Below, in pieces: positions 27,326 through 34,679 of a stretch of DNA of 64,000 nucleotides. The stretch spans positions 1-64,000 of the forward strand of contig JALFGN010000056.1 of the NCBI GenBank assembly GCA_022777285.1. Direction: 5' to 3'. A program made the translations under genes and the position numbers. This stretch comes from Blautia sp. (GTDB lineage: Bacteria > Bacillota > Clostridia > Lachnospirales > Lachnospiraceae). The notes beneath the pieces were generated by a model. That model was not told where the DNA came from and searched no databases. It worked only from the letters and a program-made list of their open reading frames with translations. Each line of letters opens with the position of its first letter. Position 1 is the stretch's first letter.

Positions 27326-28336
27326 ATGGCTTTATTTGAATCATATGAAAGAAGAGAGAAACAAGTTCTTGCTGCTCTTAATAAATACGGCATTAACACC
27401 ATCGAAGAAGCTGCTGAAGTAACAAAAGCTGCTGGTCTCGATGTTTACAAAATGGTAGAAGGCATTCAGCCGATCTGCTTCGAAAATGCAAAATGGGCTT
27501 ACACAGTAGGTGCTGCAATTGCAATCAAAAAAGGCTGCAAAAAAGCTGCTGACGCTGCTGCTGCTATCGGTGAAGGACTTCAGTCTTTCTGTATCCCGGG
27601 TTCTGTTGCTGACCAGCGTAAAGTAGGTCTTGGACATGGTAACCTTGGAAAAATGCTTCTGGAAGAAGACACAAAATGTTTTGCATTCCTGGCTGGTCAC
27701 GAATCTTTTGCAGCTGCTGAAGGTGCAATCGGTATTGCGGAAAAAGCAAACAAAGTTCGTAAAGAGCCTCTGCGTGTTATCCTGAACGGTCTTGGAAAAG
27801 ACGCTGCTCAGATCATCGCACGTATCAACGGATTTACATATGTTGAAACAGAATATGACTACTACACAGGCGAACTGAAAGAAGTGTTCAGAAAAGCTTA
27901 CTCTACAGGACTTCGTTCCAAAGTTAACTGCTATGGTGCAAACGACGTTCGTGAAGGTGTTGCAATCATGTGGAAAGAAGACGTTGACGTTTCTATCACA
28001 GGTAACTCCACCAACCCGACAAGATTCCAGCATCCAGTTGCAGGTACTTACAAAAAAGAACGTATCGAAGCTGGCAAAAAATACTTCTCCGTTGCTTCCG
28101 GCGGTGGTACAGGACGTACCCTTCACCCAGACAACATGGCTGCAGGTCCTGCTTCCTACGGTATGACTGATACACTTGGACGTATGCATTCTGACGCTCA
28201 GTTTGCAGGTTCCTCTTCTGTACCGGCTCACGTAGAAATGATGGGTCTGATCGGTGCTGGTAACAACCCGATGGTTGGTATGACTGTTGCTGTAGCAGTT
28301 GCTGTTGAAGAAGCTGCAAAAGCTGGTAAATTCTAA
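27326..28336 (+). CDS. GGGtGRT-family protein
   Basis: A 336-residue protein carrying the family-defining motif SVASGGGTGRTLHPDN at about residues 253-268. It is soluble with no signal peptide, alanine-rich helices at the N terminus and a middle domain with VILNGLGKDAAQIIARINGF. The family is common in gut Clostridia; I know of no settled biochemical activity and do not assign one. The upstream partner is a U-type Fe-S scaffold, suggesting a link to iron-sulfur handling. AGGAGG lies before the ATG. Its codon use is among the most biased in the window, consistent with an abundant protein. A strong terminator follows at 28375-28415. Confidence 0.93.
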   Translation: MALFESYERREKQVLAALNKYGINTIEEAAEVTKAAGLDVYKMVEGIQPICFENAKWAYTVGAAIAIKKGCKKAADAAAAIGEGLQSFCIPGSVADQRKVGLGHGNLGKMLLEEDTKCFAFLAGHESFAAAEGAIGIAEKANKVRKEPLRVILNGLGKDAAQIIARINGFTYVETEYDYYTGELKEVFRKAYSTGLRSKVNCYGANDVREGVAIMWKEDVDVSITGNSTNPTRFQHPVAGTYKKERIEAGKKYFSVASGGGTGRTLHPDNMAAGPASYGMTDTLGRMHSDAQFAGSSSVPAHVEMMGLIGAGNNPMVGMTVAVAVAVEEAAKAGKF

Positions 28337-28374
28337 GAAATACCATAAAATCAAATCATGTTCCGAGTATAAGT

Positions 28375-28415
28375 AAAGCCTGTAGCCAGATATAAAATAT
28401 CTGGTTACAGGCTTT
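28375..28415. terminator. Terminator after the GGGtGRT gene, shared with the 48-residue ORF
   Basis: A long hairpin (AAAGCCTGTAGCCAGATAT pairing with ATATCTGG.TACAGGCTTT) lies between two convergent genes, with TTTATTT on the plus side. Confidence 0.9.
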
Positions 28416-28417
28416 AT

Positions 28418-28564
28418 TTAACAGAAGTCCTTTCTCTTTTTCAAATATGCTTCCCATAATCTTGAAATCGTATTTTTCTGAACACGACATGCTTCCCGCA
28501 ATTTTCTATTTTCCTCTCTAAGCTGTCGATTTTCTTCTATCAGCATTTCCATACTGCAGTTCAC
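28418..28564 (-). CDS. 48-residue coiled-coil protein
   Basis: A short ORF starting GTG at 28564 with AGAGGTG eight bases upstream, reading MNCSMEMLIEENRQLREENR then KLREACRVQKNTISRLWEAY and LKKRKDFC. The heptad-like LIEENRQLREENRKLREA predicts a coiled coil, and the tail is strongly basic. It has a good promoter (28604-28632) preceded by three direct repeats, and a terminator right after the stop. That is full gene architecture, so I call it real despite its size. It could be a small regulator or the coiled-coil remnant of a larger DNA-binding protein. No homologue is recognised. Confidence 0.6.
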   Translation of the reverse strand: MNCSMEMLIEENRQLREENRKLREACRVQKNTISRLWEAYLKKRKDFC

Positions 28565-28603
28565 AAAAACACCTCTCTTTGCTTATTCTTCTTAATAATC
28601 AAA

Positions 28604-28632
28604 AGTATAATGCAACCATTACATTTTGTAAA
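28604..28632 (-). promoter_or_regulatory. Promoter of the 48-residue ORF
   Basis: Minus-strand TTTACA (28632-28627) and TATACT (28609-28604) have a 17-base spacer, about 40 bases before the GTG start. Confidence 0.75.
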
Positions 28633-28641
28633 GTTTTATTT

Positions 28642-28706
28642 TTTTGTTAATGGTTTTATTGGTGTTTTTACCATTTTGTTAATGCTTTGAACTAATTTTG
28701 TTAATG
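28642..28706 (-). repeat. Three direct repeats CATTAACAAAA upstream of the small ORF promoter
   Basis: Identical 11-mers at 28642-28652, 28674-28684 and 28696-28706 (minus-strand sense CATTAACAAAA). Their start-to-start spacing is 32 and 22 bases, about three and two helical turns, so all face the same side of the helix. The nearest ends ten bases from the -35. This is the layout of activator or oligomeric regulator sites. Confidence 0.7.
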
Positions 28707-28726
28707 ATTTTGTTGTTTATCGGGAA

Positions 28727-29377
28727 TCAGAACTCCTTTTTTTCATATATTTTTACAGATATTTTGTAGGAAATTGTCAGGGCCAACAGGGTTATTGCCA
28801 CAGCTCCCAGAATCAGAATCTGGTTTCTGTTTGGAAGTTCCAGAATCATCTGTATCAATTTCGGCATTTCCCTTTTTTCCATGATTTCCTGAAGTGCCAT
28901 AACTGCCAGAAAAGGAATTAAAAAAAACAGTATATAAAGCATCCTTGCTTTTTCAATTCCATATTTATAAATAACCGGATACACAAGTGCCGATATAAAA
29001 GGCAGAAGCAGCAGGTGAATACCGGCTACCGGTACATAGTCCCATACCGGTTTTTTCAAAATTACAGCAGAGATTCCCACAAAAATTGCTGAAACTGCTG
29101 ACAGAAAAACAGCCAACAGAAGGATCGTAGCATATTTTGCTGCTACAATCTCTTTTCGATCTACCGGAAGGGCACATGCATAAACATCCCAATGGTAGTA
29201 TTCATCCGTACTGAATCCTGACATAGTAAGAGAAAGCCCTATGATCAGAGTCATAAACGCCGTGTATTCCGGAGATTTCAGTGCGATTCCGATTCCAAAG
29301 AAGACAACCAACATCAATGCATATTGTTTTGCATAATTTTTCCATTGACAAAAATCTTTTCTTATTAATCCTTTCAT
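28727..29377 (-). CDS. ABC-2-type transporter permease
   Basis: A 216-residue integral membrane protein with six predicted helices, resembling the ABC-2 family permeases partnered with YtrB/BcrA-like ATPases. The N-terminus is KGLIRKDFCQWKNYAKQYALMLVVFFGIG, and the loop SGFSTDEYYHWDVYACALPVDRKEIVAAKY is typical of this group. Its start overlaps the stop of the ATPase gene by four bases. With the GntR gene it forms a three-gene exporter unit of the kind linked to antimicrobial peptide or cell-envelope stress responses; the substrate is unknown. Confidence 0.88.
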   Translation of the reverse strand: MKGLIRKDFCQWKNYAKQYALMLVVFFGIGIALKSPEYTAFMTLIIGLSLTMSGFSTDEYYHWDVYACALPVDRKEIVAAKYATILLLAVFLSAVSAIFVGISAVILKKPVWDYVPVAGIHLLLLPFISALVYPVIYKYGIEKARMLYILFFLIPFLAVMALQEIMEKREMPKLIQMILELPNRNQILILGAVAITLLALTISYKISVKIYEKKEF

Positions 29378-30234
29378 ACCGGTTCTCCCTTCTCCATAAG
29401 CAGCATAATTTCTTCGATGCCTGTATAATCCATCACAATATCCGGATATCTGCGCACAAAGGCTTCCCTGTCTTTTACAAGAATTTCACAGGACATCGCA
29501 CTTCTGCGCACACGCAGAATCATCCTTTTATCCAACGTTTCCAACTGTTCTTCGGTACATTTTGCAACTCCATACTGATACAGAAGTTCATCCTTCTCTT
29601 TCATAAAAACCAGACTGCCTTTCTGGATAAATGCAATATAATCCGAAACTTTCTCCAAATCCGTGATGATATGAGAAGAAAGAAGTACGGTATGATTTTC
29701 ATTCTGCATATATTCCAGAATCATATCCAGCAGATCATCACGTACCAGTGGATCCAGTCCACTGGTGGCCTCATCAAAAATCAACAGCTCTGCATGATGA
29801 GAAAGGGCCACTGCAATCTGAAGTTTCATCTTCATTCCTCTGGAATATTCTTTGATCCGCTTCTTTTTCTCGATTCCAAAAGTCTTCAGATAGTTGTTAT
29901 ACTGTTCCGGTTCCCATCTGGAATAAATCTCATTCATGACTTTTCCAATCTGCTCTGCGTTCATATATTCATGGAAATTTGCCTCTGCCAGAACCATACC
30001 CACCTGATTTTTCCAGTCTTTGTTCTTCTCTTCCACTTTCTCTTCGTCGATGAAAATCTCTCCCTGATCTTTTCTGACGATTCCCATGATACACTTCAGT
30101 AAAGTGGTCTTTCCGGCACCATTGGCACCTACCAGACCGGTCACACTGCCTTTTGGAATCTCCAGAGAAATCTGTTTCAATGAAAAACTCTCATATTCTT
30201 TTACCAGACCTTCGATTCGAATTTTCGCTTCCAT
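29374..30234 (-). CDS. ABC transporter ATP-binding protein
   Basis: A 286-residue ATPase with Walker A GLVGANGAGKTTLLK, Q-loop region VGMVLAEAN, the signature as KEYSRGMKMKLQIAVAL (SRGM in place of LSGGQ), Walker B LLIFDEATSGLD and the switch HTVLLSSHIITDLE. The changed signature is common in the YtrB/EcsA-like subgroup. The C-terminal 80 residues are an accessory domain. It starts four bases after the GntR stop and overlaps the permease gene. Confidence 0.93.
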   Translation of the reverse strand: MEAKIRIEGLVKEYESFSLKQISLEIPKGSVTGLVGANGAGKTTLLKCIMGIVRKDQGEIFIDEEKVEEKNKDWKNQVGMVLAEANFHEYMNAEQIGKVMNEIYSRWEPEQYNNYLKTFGIEKKKRIKEYSRGMKMKLQIAVALSHHAELLIFDEATSGLDPLVRDDLLDMILEYMQNENHTVLLSSHIITDLEKVSDYIAFIQKGSLVFMKEKDELLYQYGVAKCTEEQLETLDKRMILRVRRSAMSCEILVKDREAFVRRYPDIVMDYTGIEEIMLLMEKGEPV

Positions 30235-30237
30235 CCT

Positions 30238-30612
30238 TTATTCCCCCTCATAAATCATTGTCAGCAGTTCTTTTAATTCCTCCAGACTTAATCCACAATA
30301 TCTGGACTTTTCCACTGCTGCCTCAAGCAGATTCTCGATTTCTCTTAACTGCGCTTCCCGTACAATCTCCTGGTTGCTGTCTGCTACAAAGCTTCCCTTC
30401 CCCACCTGTGTACAGATAAAGCCATCTCTTTCCAGCTCTTCGTATGCTCTTTTTGTAGTAATGACACTGATTCGCAATTCCTTTGCAAGAAAACGCATAG
30501 ACGGAAGAGGTTCTCCCGGCCTCAACTCTCCATTCATGATCATCTGGCGGATCTGATCCGTAATTTGCTCATAAATGGGCTTGTTGCTGGAATTGCTGAT
30601 TATGATATTCAT
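30238..30612 (-). CDS. GntR-family regulator, YtrA subfamily
   Basis: A 124-residue repressor-type protein. The wHTH is KPIYEQITDQIRQMIMNGELRPGEPLPSMRFLAKELRISVITTKRAYEELERDGFI, followed by a short helical tail (QLREIENLLEAAVEKSRYCGLSLEEL) without an effector domain, as in YtrA. I chose the ATG at 30612 (MNIIISNSSNKPIYEQ). It lies first in the exporter operon behind a perfect consensus promoter whose -10 is covered by a 19-bp palindrome, so autorepression and induction by the exporter substrate are expected. Confidence 0.92.
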   Translation of the reverse strand: MNIIISNSSNKPIYEQITDQIRQMIMNGELRPGEPLPSMRFLAKELRISVITTKRAYEELERDGFICTQVGKGSFVADSNQEIVREAQLREIENLLEAAVEKSRYCGLSLEELKELLTMIYEGE

Positions 30613-30651
30613 TTTCCTCATTCCTTTCACATGTATATATCATGCTTAATG

Positions 30652-30689
30652 TGTATATTCATTATATACATTATATTCACTTTTGTCAA
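30652..30689 (-). promoter_or_regulatory. Promoter and palindromic operator of the GntR-ABC operon
   Basis: Minus-strand TTGACA (30689-30684) and TATAAT (30666-30661) are both perfect consensus with a 17-base spacer. An inverted repeat TGTATAT-tcatt-ATATACA at 30652-30670 covers the -10, and a further TGTATATA half-site lies at about 30632-30639. Confidence 0.85.
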
Positions 30690-30690
30690 C

Positions 30691-30721
30691 AAAAAAACTG
30701 GTATTCGTAAAGAATACCAGT
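30691..30721 (-). terminator. Terminator of the hydrogenase-sensor/formate dehydrogenase/Moco operon
   Basis: ACTGGTATTC pairs with GAATACCAGT around five bases. On the minus strand it is followed by seven T residues. It starts at the stop codon of the MobB-THEP1 gene. Confidence 0.9.
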
Positions 30722-31866
30722 CACAAACCACATGGATCACAATTCTGAAGTTTTTCCAGCAACACCGGATACAGCGTTTCTCTATTTTCTTCTGTCACTT
30801 CATACACTTCTACATCGGGTCGTCCAGCGATTGCCTCTGTGAATTTCCCACTGTTTTTCTGCAAAATCCCAACCACCATTGATTGGCTGTCCAGTACAGA
30901 AAATACCGCTTCCTGAAATTTTATTGCTTTTTTCTCTGCTTTTCCAAGCTCATCCATAACTGCCAGGCATTGGGGTTCTTTTTTGCTCTGTTCCAGAATT
31001 GCCAGCCCCAGCGTTTCAAAAGTTTCCCACACAGGAATCATTTTTGTTTCTCCACGGCGTATCACAACAGGACTGTCGTTTTCATAAGCTTCCATCGGTC
31101 TTAAGCTGTGCATGTAATAGCCTTTTTGCACACCATGAATCTCATAGGGTAAGGTGACAAATCCAACCGGTGTAGTTTCGATTGCAGCAAGGAGTTTTTT
31201 CAACAACGTTGTTTTTCCGATTCCTTTCTCTCCTGTCAGAAAGATGTGTTTTCTCTCTGTATTTACAGGATGCGCTTCCAGGACTGCTGCTTTTTGCGGA
31301 TTTGTGCCTTTTATTTTATCGCAGCCGCACTGGCAATGAGCCGCTGCTTTTTGCAGCATAGGTCTGCTTTTTATGGGGAATTCTGTTTCCGGCTGTTTTT
31401 CCAGAAGATCTGCAAGTTTTCCGATTTCATTTACAGAGTGGTAAACCGGAATGTCTTTGTAAGTCTGGATCTGCTCTGCAATCCGTCCGGCAATTCCTAT
31501 GGTATCTTCTGTGCATCTTTCGTCAATTTCTTCTTCTTTTCGTGCACATATGATTCTCGGTACCTGCAGTTCATATTCCCCTTCCAGCAGAAGATAATCT
31601 ACAGGAAGTGATTCGTACCAGTCTCCATCCGCGCAGGGAGGAAGGAGAAGATCTGTTTCTTTTTTCCCTTTTACACACACAAGATCTGCACCTGCTTCTC
31701 TGTGCTTCCATGTATTGCTGTCTTTCGTATCCATAGAAAATTCCGGACAAAATACACTCTTCACGGTTCCTACACGATACCCTCTCTTTTTCATCTCCCG
31801 AATCAATCCGGTAACTGTAGTTGTTTTTCCTGATTTTCTTACACCTACAAGGGTAATTACTTTCAT
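30721..31866 (-). CDS. MobB fused to a THEP1-type nucleoside-triphosphatase
   Basis: A 381-residue two-domain protein. Residues 1-160 are MobB-like, with P-loop VGVRKSGKTTTVTG, VGTVKS and LLLEGEYELQVPRI; MobB binds GTP and assists guanine dinucleotide formation on molybdopterin. Residues about 205-375 match the THEP1 family of nucleoside-triphosphate phosphatases, with Walker A FLTGEKGIGKTTLL (212-219) and the family Walker B CLAVMDELGKAE. The linker holds HCQCGC (about 177-182) and the end has CDPCG, possible metal ligands. It overlaps the preceding gene by four bases (ATGA) and ends the operon. The combination suggests nucleotide-energised cofactor handling; that role is inferred. Confidence 0.85.
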   Translation of the reverse strand: MKVITLVGVRKSGKTTTVTGLIREMKKRGYRVGTVKSVFCPEFSMDTKDSNTWKHREAGADLVCVKGKKETDLLLPPCADGDWYESLPVDYLLLEGEYELQVPRIICARKEEEIDERCTEDTIGIAGRIAEQIQTYKDIPVYHSVNEIGKLADLLEKQPETEFPIKSRPMLQKAAAHCQCGCDKIKGTNPQKAAVLEAHPVNTERKHIFLTGEKGIGKTTLLKKLLAAIETTPVGFVTLPYEIHGVQKGYYMHSLRPMEAYENDSPVVIRRGETKMIPVWETFETLGLAILEQSKKEPQCLAVMDELGKAEKKAIKFQEAVFSVLDSQSMVVGILQKNSGKFTEAIAGRPDVEVYEVTEENRETLYPVLLEKLQNCDPCGL

Positions 31867-32141
31867 ACGTCTTCCCCGCCTTTCATTTCCACGATTCCTT
31901 TACACCAACGTCTGCGATTTGTATCGGAAAGAATGACCAGACGAAAGCTATCCTCTTCTTTTGCCAGAAAAACAGGTCCCTTTAAAATTTCTTCGGCAGA
32001 TACGGCAACCACCTGCCCATCCCGGCTGATGAATTCTACCTGTTCTTCTTCTTTCAGTCCTTTCAGAAGTTCTCTTACCGGCCATCCATAAAAGGTATCT
32101 GTAATCTGTCTGCCTTCTGTATTTCCCGGATCAATTTTCAT
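31863..32141 (-). CDS. Small molybdopterin-oxidoreductase-like (sulfite-oxidase-fold) protein
   Basis: A 92-residue soluble protein. The segment VEFISRDGQVVAVSAEEILKGPVFLAKE followed by SFRLVILSDTNRRRWCKGIVEM resembles the C-terminal part of the Oxidored_molyb domain of sulfite oxidase/YedY proteins. The molybdopterin-contacting cysteine half is missing. I chose the ATG at 32141, which has GGGGGGAGAGAT upstream and overlaps the MobA-fusion stop by 11 bases. Its position between cofactor-assembly genes argues for a chaperone-like or cofactor-holding role. Family assignment is by eye and only moderately sure. Confidence 0.6.
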   Translation of the reverse strand: MKIDPGNTEGRQITDTFYGWPVRELLKGLKEEEQVEFISRDGQVVAVSAEEILKGPVFLAKEEDSFRLVILSDTNRRRWCKGIVEMKGGEDV

Positions 32142-33414
32142 ATCTCTCCCCCCAGACTGCGATGAAATCTTCCCTGCACGGTGTTGCATCTTCTCCATGG
32201 GTGCCTCCGACCAGATCCTCATGCAGTCCATGGTCACTGATCAGAAGAAAGCTGCCCAAAAAACGGTCGGAAAGACTCTTTATATAACCATCGATTTCTT
32301 TTATCTTCTCCATCGTCTGTGCCGCATAAGGGCCATAAGTATGAGCCGCATCATCAATCTCGTGAAAATGAAGGAAAATCAGTGTTTTCTGTTCCTGCAC
32401 TGCCTTCCTTCCATCCAGAAATGTCCAGTAGTCACAACCCTTTCCCTGTTTTTGACAATGCAGTTTGGGTGAAAGTTCTGTTTTCAGTATTCTGGTATCC
32501 CCTTCCAGAAATGCAGTATCTGCATCCGTCCTGCCTGCAAAAATGGTGGGAACTGCCAGTTCTCTGTCTTTTCTGCTGTACACTTTATGCACTTGCGGCG
32601 AAACCCCTGTAAGTATCGTTGCCATAGCCGGATTTGTAAGAGGCGGCGAAACCGTCCTTACCGGATCTATTGAAAAATTTTTTCTTATATAGGATACCGC
32701 ATCTTGTTTTAAGGCCTGTCGGTACATGGTATATCCAAATCCATCCAGATAGCATATCAGAACCGGCGTTTTTTTCAATTTTTCCTTCGCATATCCACAG
32801 AACGCTTCCAGTTTCCGTTCCTTCTTTTCTTCCGGTTTCCAGTTTGCCTCCTGACAGATTCGTTGATATTCCACCGGTGTATTTACATTTTCCACGATTT
32901 CTTTTCCATAATGCATTTCTTCCAGATCGACATAGCGGCACTTGGCCCTTTGAAAAAGAAGGCCCGGCTTATGTTCCCCGTTCTGCCGCATTGCATCGAT
33001 CAAAGGCAGCAGTTTTTTCGAATAAACCGAACAAAGAGGCTGTGCGCGTCCTTCCATCCGAAGGACAAGACATTCTTCCTCTCCTGTCAGTCTTCCGGTA
33101 AAATCTCTTACAAATTCCCGGGATACCATAGGCATATCTGTAGCCAGAATCAACGCATACGCTGCATCCATCGTACGCAGGATCTGGTAAATCCCTTCCA
33201 GCGGACCAAATCCCTGCTTCTCATCTTCCACCAGAACCGCTCCACAGGATACGTATTTTTCTTTTTTGTCTACAGAAACATAGATTTCCGGAAAATCCCG
33301 GCAAACCGAAAGTACTCTTTCGAGAAATGTCTCACCTTTCCATTCCAGTGAGGCTTTGTTCTTTCCCATTCTGGTACTCCTGCCTCCTGCAAGCACACCT
33401 GCTGCTATTTTCAT
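32131..33414 (-). CDS. MobA guanylyltransferase fused to an alkaline-phosphatase/NPP-like domain
   Basis: A 427-residue fusion. Residues 1-185 are MobA (molybdenum cofactor guanylyltransferase): GVLAGGRSTRMGKNKASL, the GFGPLEGI segment and LILATDMPMVS. Residues about 215-427 are an alkaline-phosphatase-superfamily domain closest in pattern to nucleotide pyrophosphatase/phosphodiesterases. It has YLDGFG (D224), SPPLTNPAMATILTG (nucleophile T260), HEIDDAAHTYGP (D354 or D355, H358), ISDHG (D394, H395) and GGTHGE (H406), so every metal and catalytic ligand seems present. MobA makes a pyrophosphate-linked dinucleotide, so a fused pyrophosphatase is intriguing. Starts at 33420 or 33423 are possible; 33414 has the best-spaced GAGGG. 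Confidence 0.85.
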   Translation of the reverse strand: MKIAAGVLAGGRSTRMGKNKASLEWKGETFLERVLSVCRDFPEIYVSVDKKEKYVSCGAVLVEDEKQGFGPLEGIYQILRTMDAAYALILATDMPMVSREFVRDFTGRLTGEEECLVLRMEGRAQPLCSVYSKKLLPLIDAMRQNGEHKPGLLFQRAKCRYVDLEEMHYGKEIVENVNTPVEYQRICQEANWKPEEKKERKLEAFCGYAKEKLKKTPVLICYLDGFGYTMYRQALKQDAVSYIRKNFSIDPVRTVSPPLTNPAMATILTGVSPQVHKVYSRKDRELAVPTIFAGRTDADTAFLEGDTRILKTELSPKLHCQKQGKGCDYWTFLDGRKAVQEQKTLIFLHFHEIDDAAHTYGPYAAQTMEKIKEIDGYIKSLSDRFLGSFLLISDHGLHEDLVGGTHGEDATPCREDFIAVWGERYEN

Positions 33415-33419
33415 CTTCA

Positions 33420-34655
33420 TCATCCCTCTTCCAGATAAAGTCCCTCAATGATACTTCCCGGTTCCAGAGGACCTGCCCCTTTTGGAATCAATCCGATCAC
33501 ATTGCAATTGCTCCATGGACTGATCATACCGTTCGCCTGATGTTTTTGTGTATTGATACACACCTGTCCATCCCGAAACTGCAGTGTTCCGGGAAGAATT
33601 CTGCCGCCCGGACTTCCTTTTGGAAATCCATCCGGAAGACAAACTGGAATTCTGGATACTTCCCAGTTTTCTCTTCCACACATCTTTCGAAATACAGGAA
33701 TGCCAAGCAGAAACAATGCTGCTGCTGCCGCAGATGGATTTCCGGACAGACCCAGAATCATTTTTCCATCTCTGACTGCAGCCAATGTTGCCATCCCCGG
33801 TTTCATCGCTACTTTCCAGAATAATACGCGGGCTTTGGCTTTTTCCAAAGCTTCCAGAACCAGATCATAGTCCCCTACCGAGGCCCCGCCCGTAGTAATT
33901 ACAAGATCCGCATCTTCCATACACGCACAAATTGCGCTGCAGATGGCATCCGTGTCATCTTTTACGATTCCGTAAATGTCTGCCTGCAATCCCCACTCAC
34001 CGAGAAATCCCTTCAACATATACGCACTGCTGTTTCTGATTTTTCCCGGAGCCAGTTCACTGTCAATCTCCAGAAGCTCATCCCCTGTGCTGATAATCTT
34101 CACAATCGGTTTCTTATAAACCGAAACTCTGCTGTAACCCATTCCTGCCAGCATTCCCACTGCTGCCGGATCCAACACCTGACCCGGATGCAGAACAATC
34201 TCACCTTTTTTGATATCTTCGCCTGCTTTTACAATGTTGCTTCCTGAAGAAACCGGTGAAAAGAAACACACTTCCTTTTCATCAAAGGAAGTGTCTTCAT
34301 ATTTCACGACAGCATCTGCTCCTTTCGGAACCGGTGCACCGGTCAGTATTTTCACTGCTTCTTGTGGTCCTACTTCTTTCACCGGCGCATGACCCGCCGG
34401 CACCTCCTCAATAATTTTGAGGGTTACCGGCCGGTCATGGAAAGCACTTGCAACATCCACAGAACGTATGGCGTATCCATCATAGGGGGAACGGTCAAAC
34501 GGCGGTATATTTTCCTGGGATTTGATTTCCTGTGCCAGAATTCTGCCATATGCCGACTCCGTCTCAATGATTTCTGCCTCTTTCTTTTCTGTATGAGAAA
34601 GAAGCATCTCTATGCCTTCCTGTATCTGAATTTTTGTAGGATATTCCTGTGCCAT
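33420..34655 (-). CDS. moeA: Molybdopterin molybdotransferase
   Basis: It inserts molybdate into adenylylated molybdopterin. The 411-residue protein shows the MoeA domain order: domain I/II with SPYDGYAIRSVD, LTGAPVPKGADAVVKYEDT, the MoaB/MogA-like domain III with KIISTGDELLEIDSELAPGKIRNSS, TTGGASVGDYDLVLEAL and MKPGMATLAAVRDGKMILGLSGNPSAA, and a C-terminal domain IV. I chose the start at MAQEYPTKIQIQEG with GGAG nine bases upstream. It follows fdhF and precedes the MobA fusion, placing cofactor assembly in the enzyme operon. No separate MogA, MoaA or FdhD is in the window. Confidence 0.95.
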   Translation of the reverse strand: MAQEYPTKIQIQEGIEMLLSHTEKKEAEIIETESAYGRILAQEIKSQENIPPFDRSPYDGYAIRSVDVASAFHDRPVTLKIIEEVPAGHAPVKEVGPQEAVKILTGAPVPKGADAVVKYEDTSFDEKEVCFFSPVSSGSNIVKAGEDIKKGEIVLHPGQVLDPAAVGMLAGMGYSRVSVYKKPIVKIISTGDELLEIDSELAPGKIRNSSAYMLKGFLGEWGLQADIYGIVKDDTDAICSAICACMEDADLVITTGGASVGDYDLVLEALEKAKARVLFWKVAMKPGMATLAAVRDGKMILGLSGNPSAAAAALFLLGIPVFRKMCGRENWEVSRIPVCLPDGFPKGSPGGRILPGTLQFRDGQVCINTQKHQANGMISPWSNCNVIGLIPKGAGPLEPGSIIEGLYLEEG

Positions 34656-34679
34656 TTCTGTCTTCTCCATTATGCTTTT

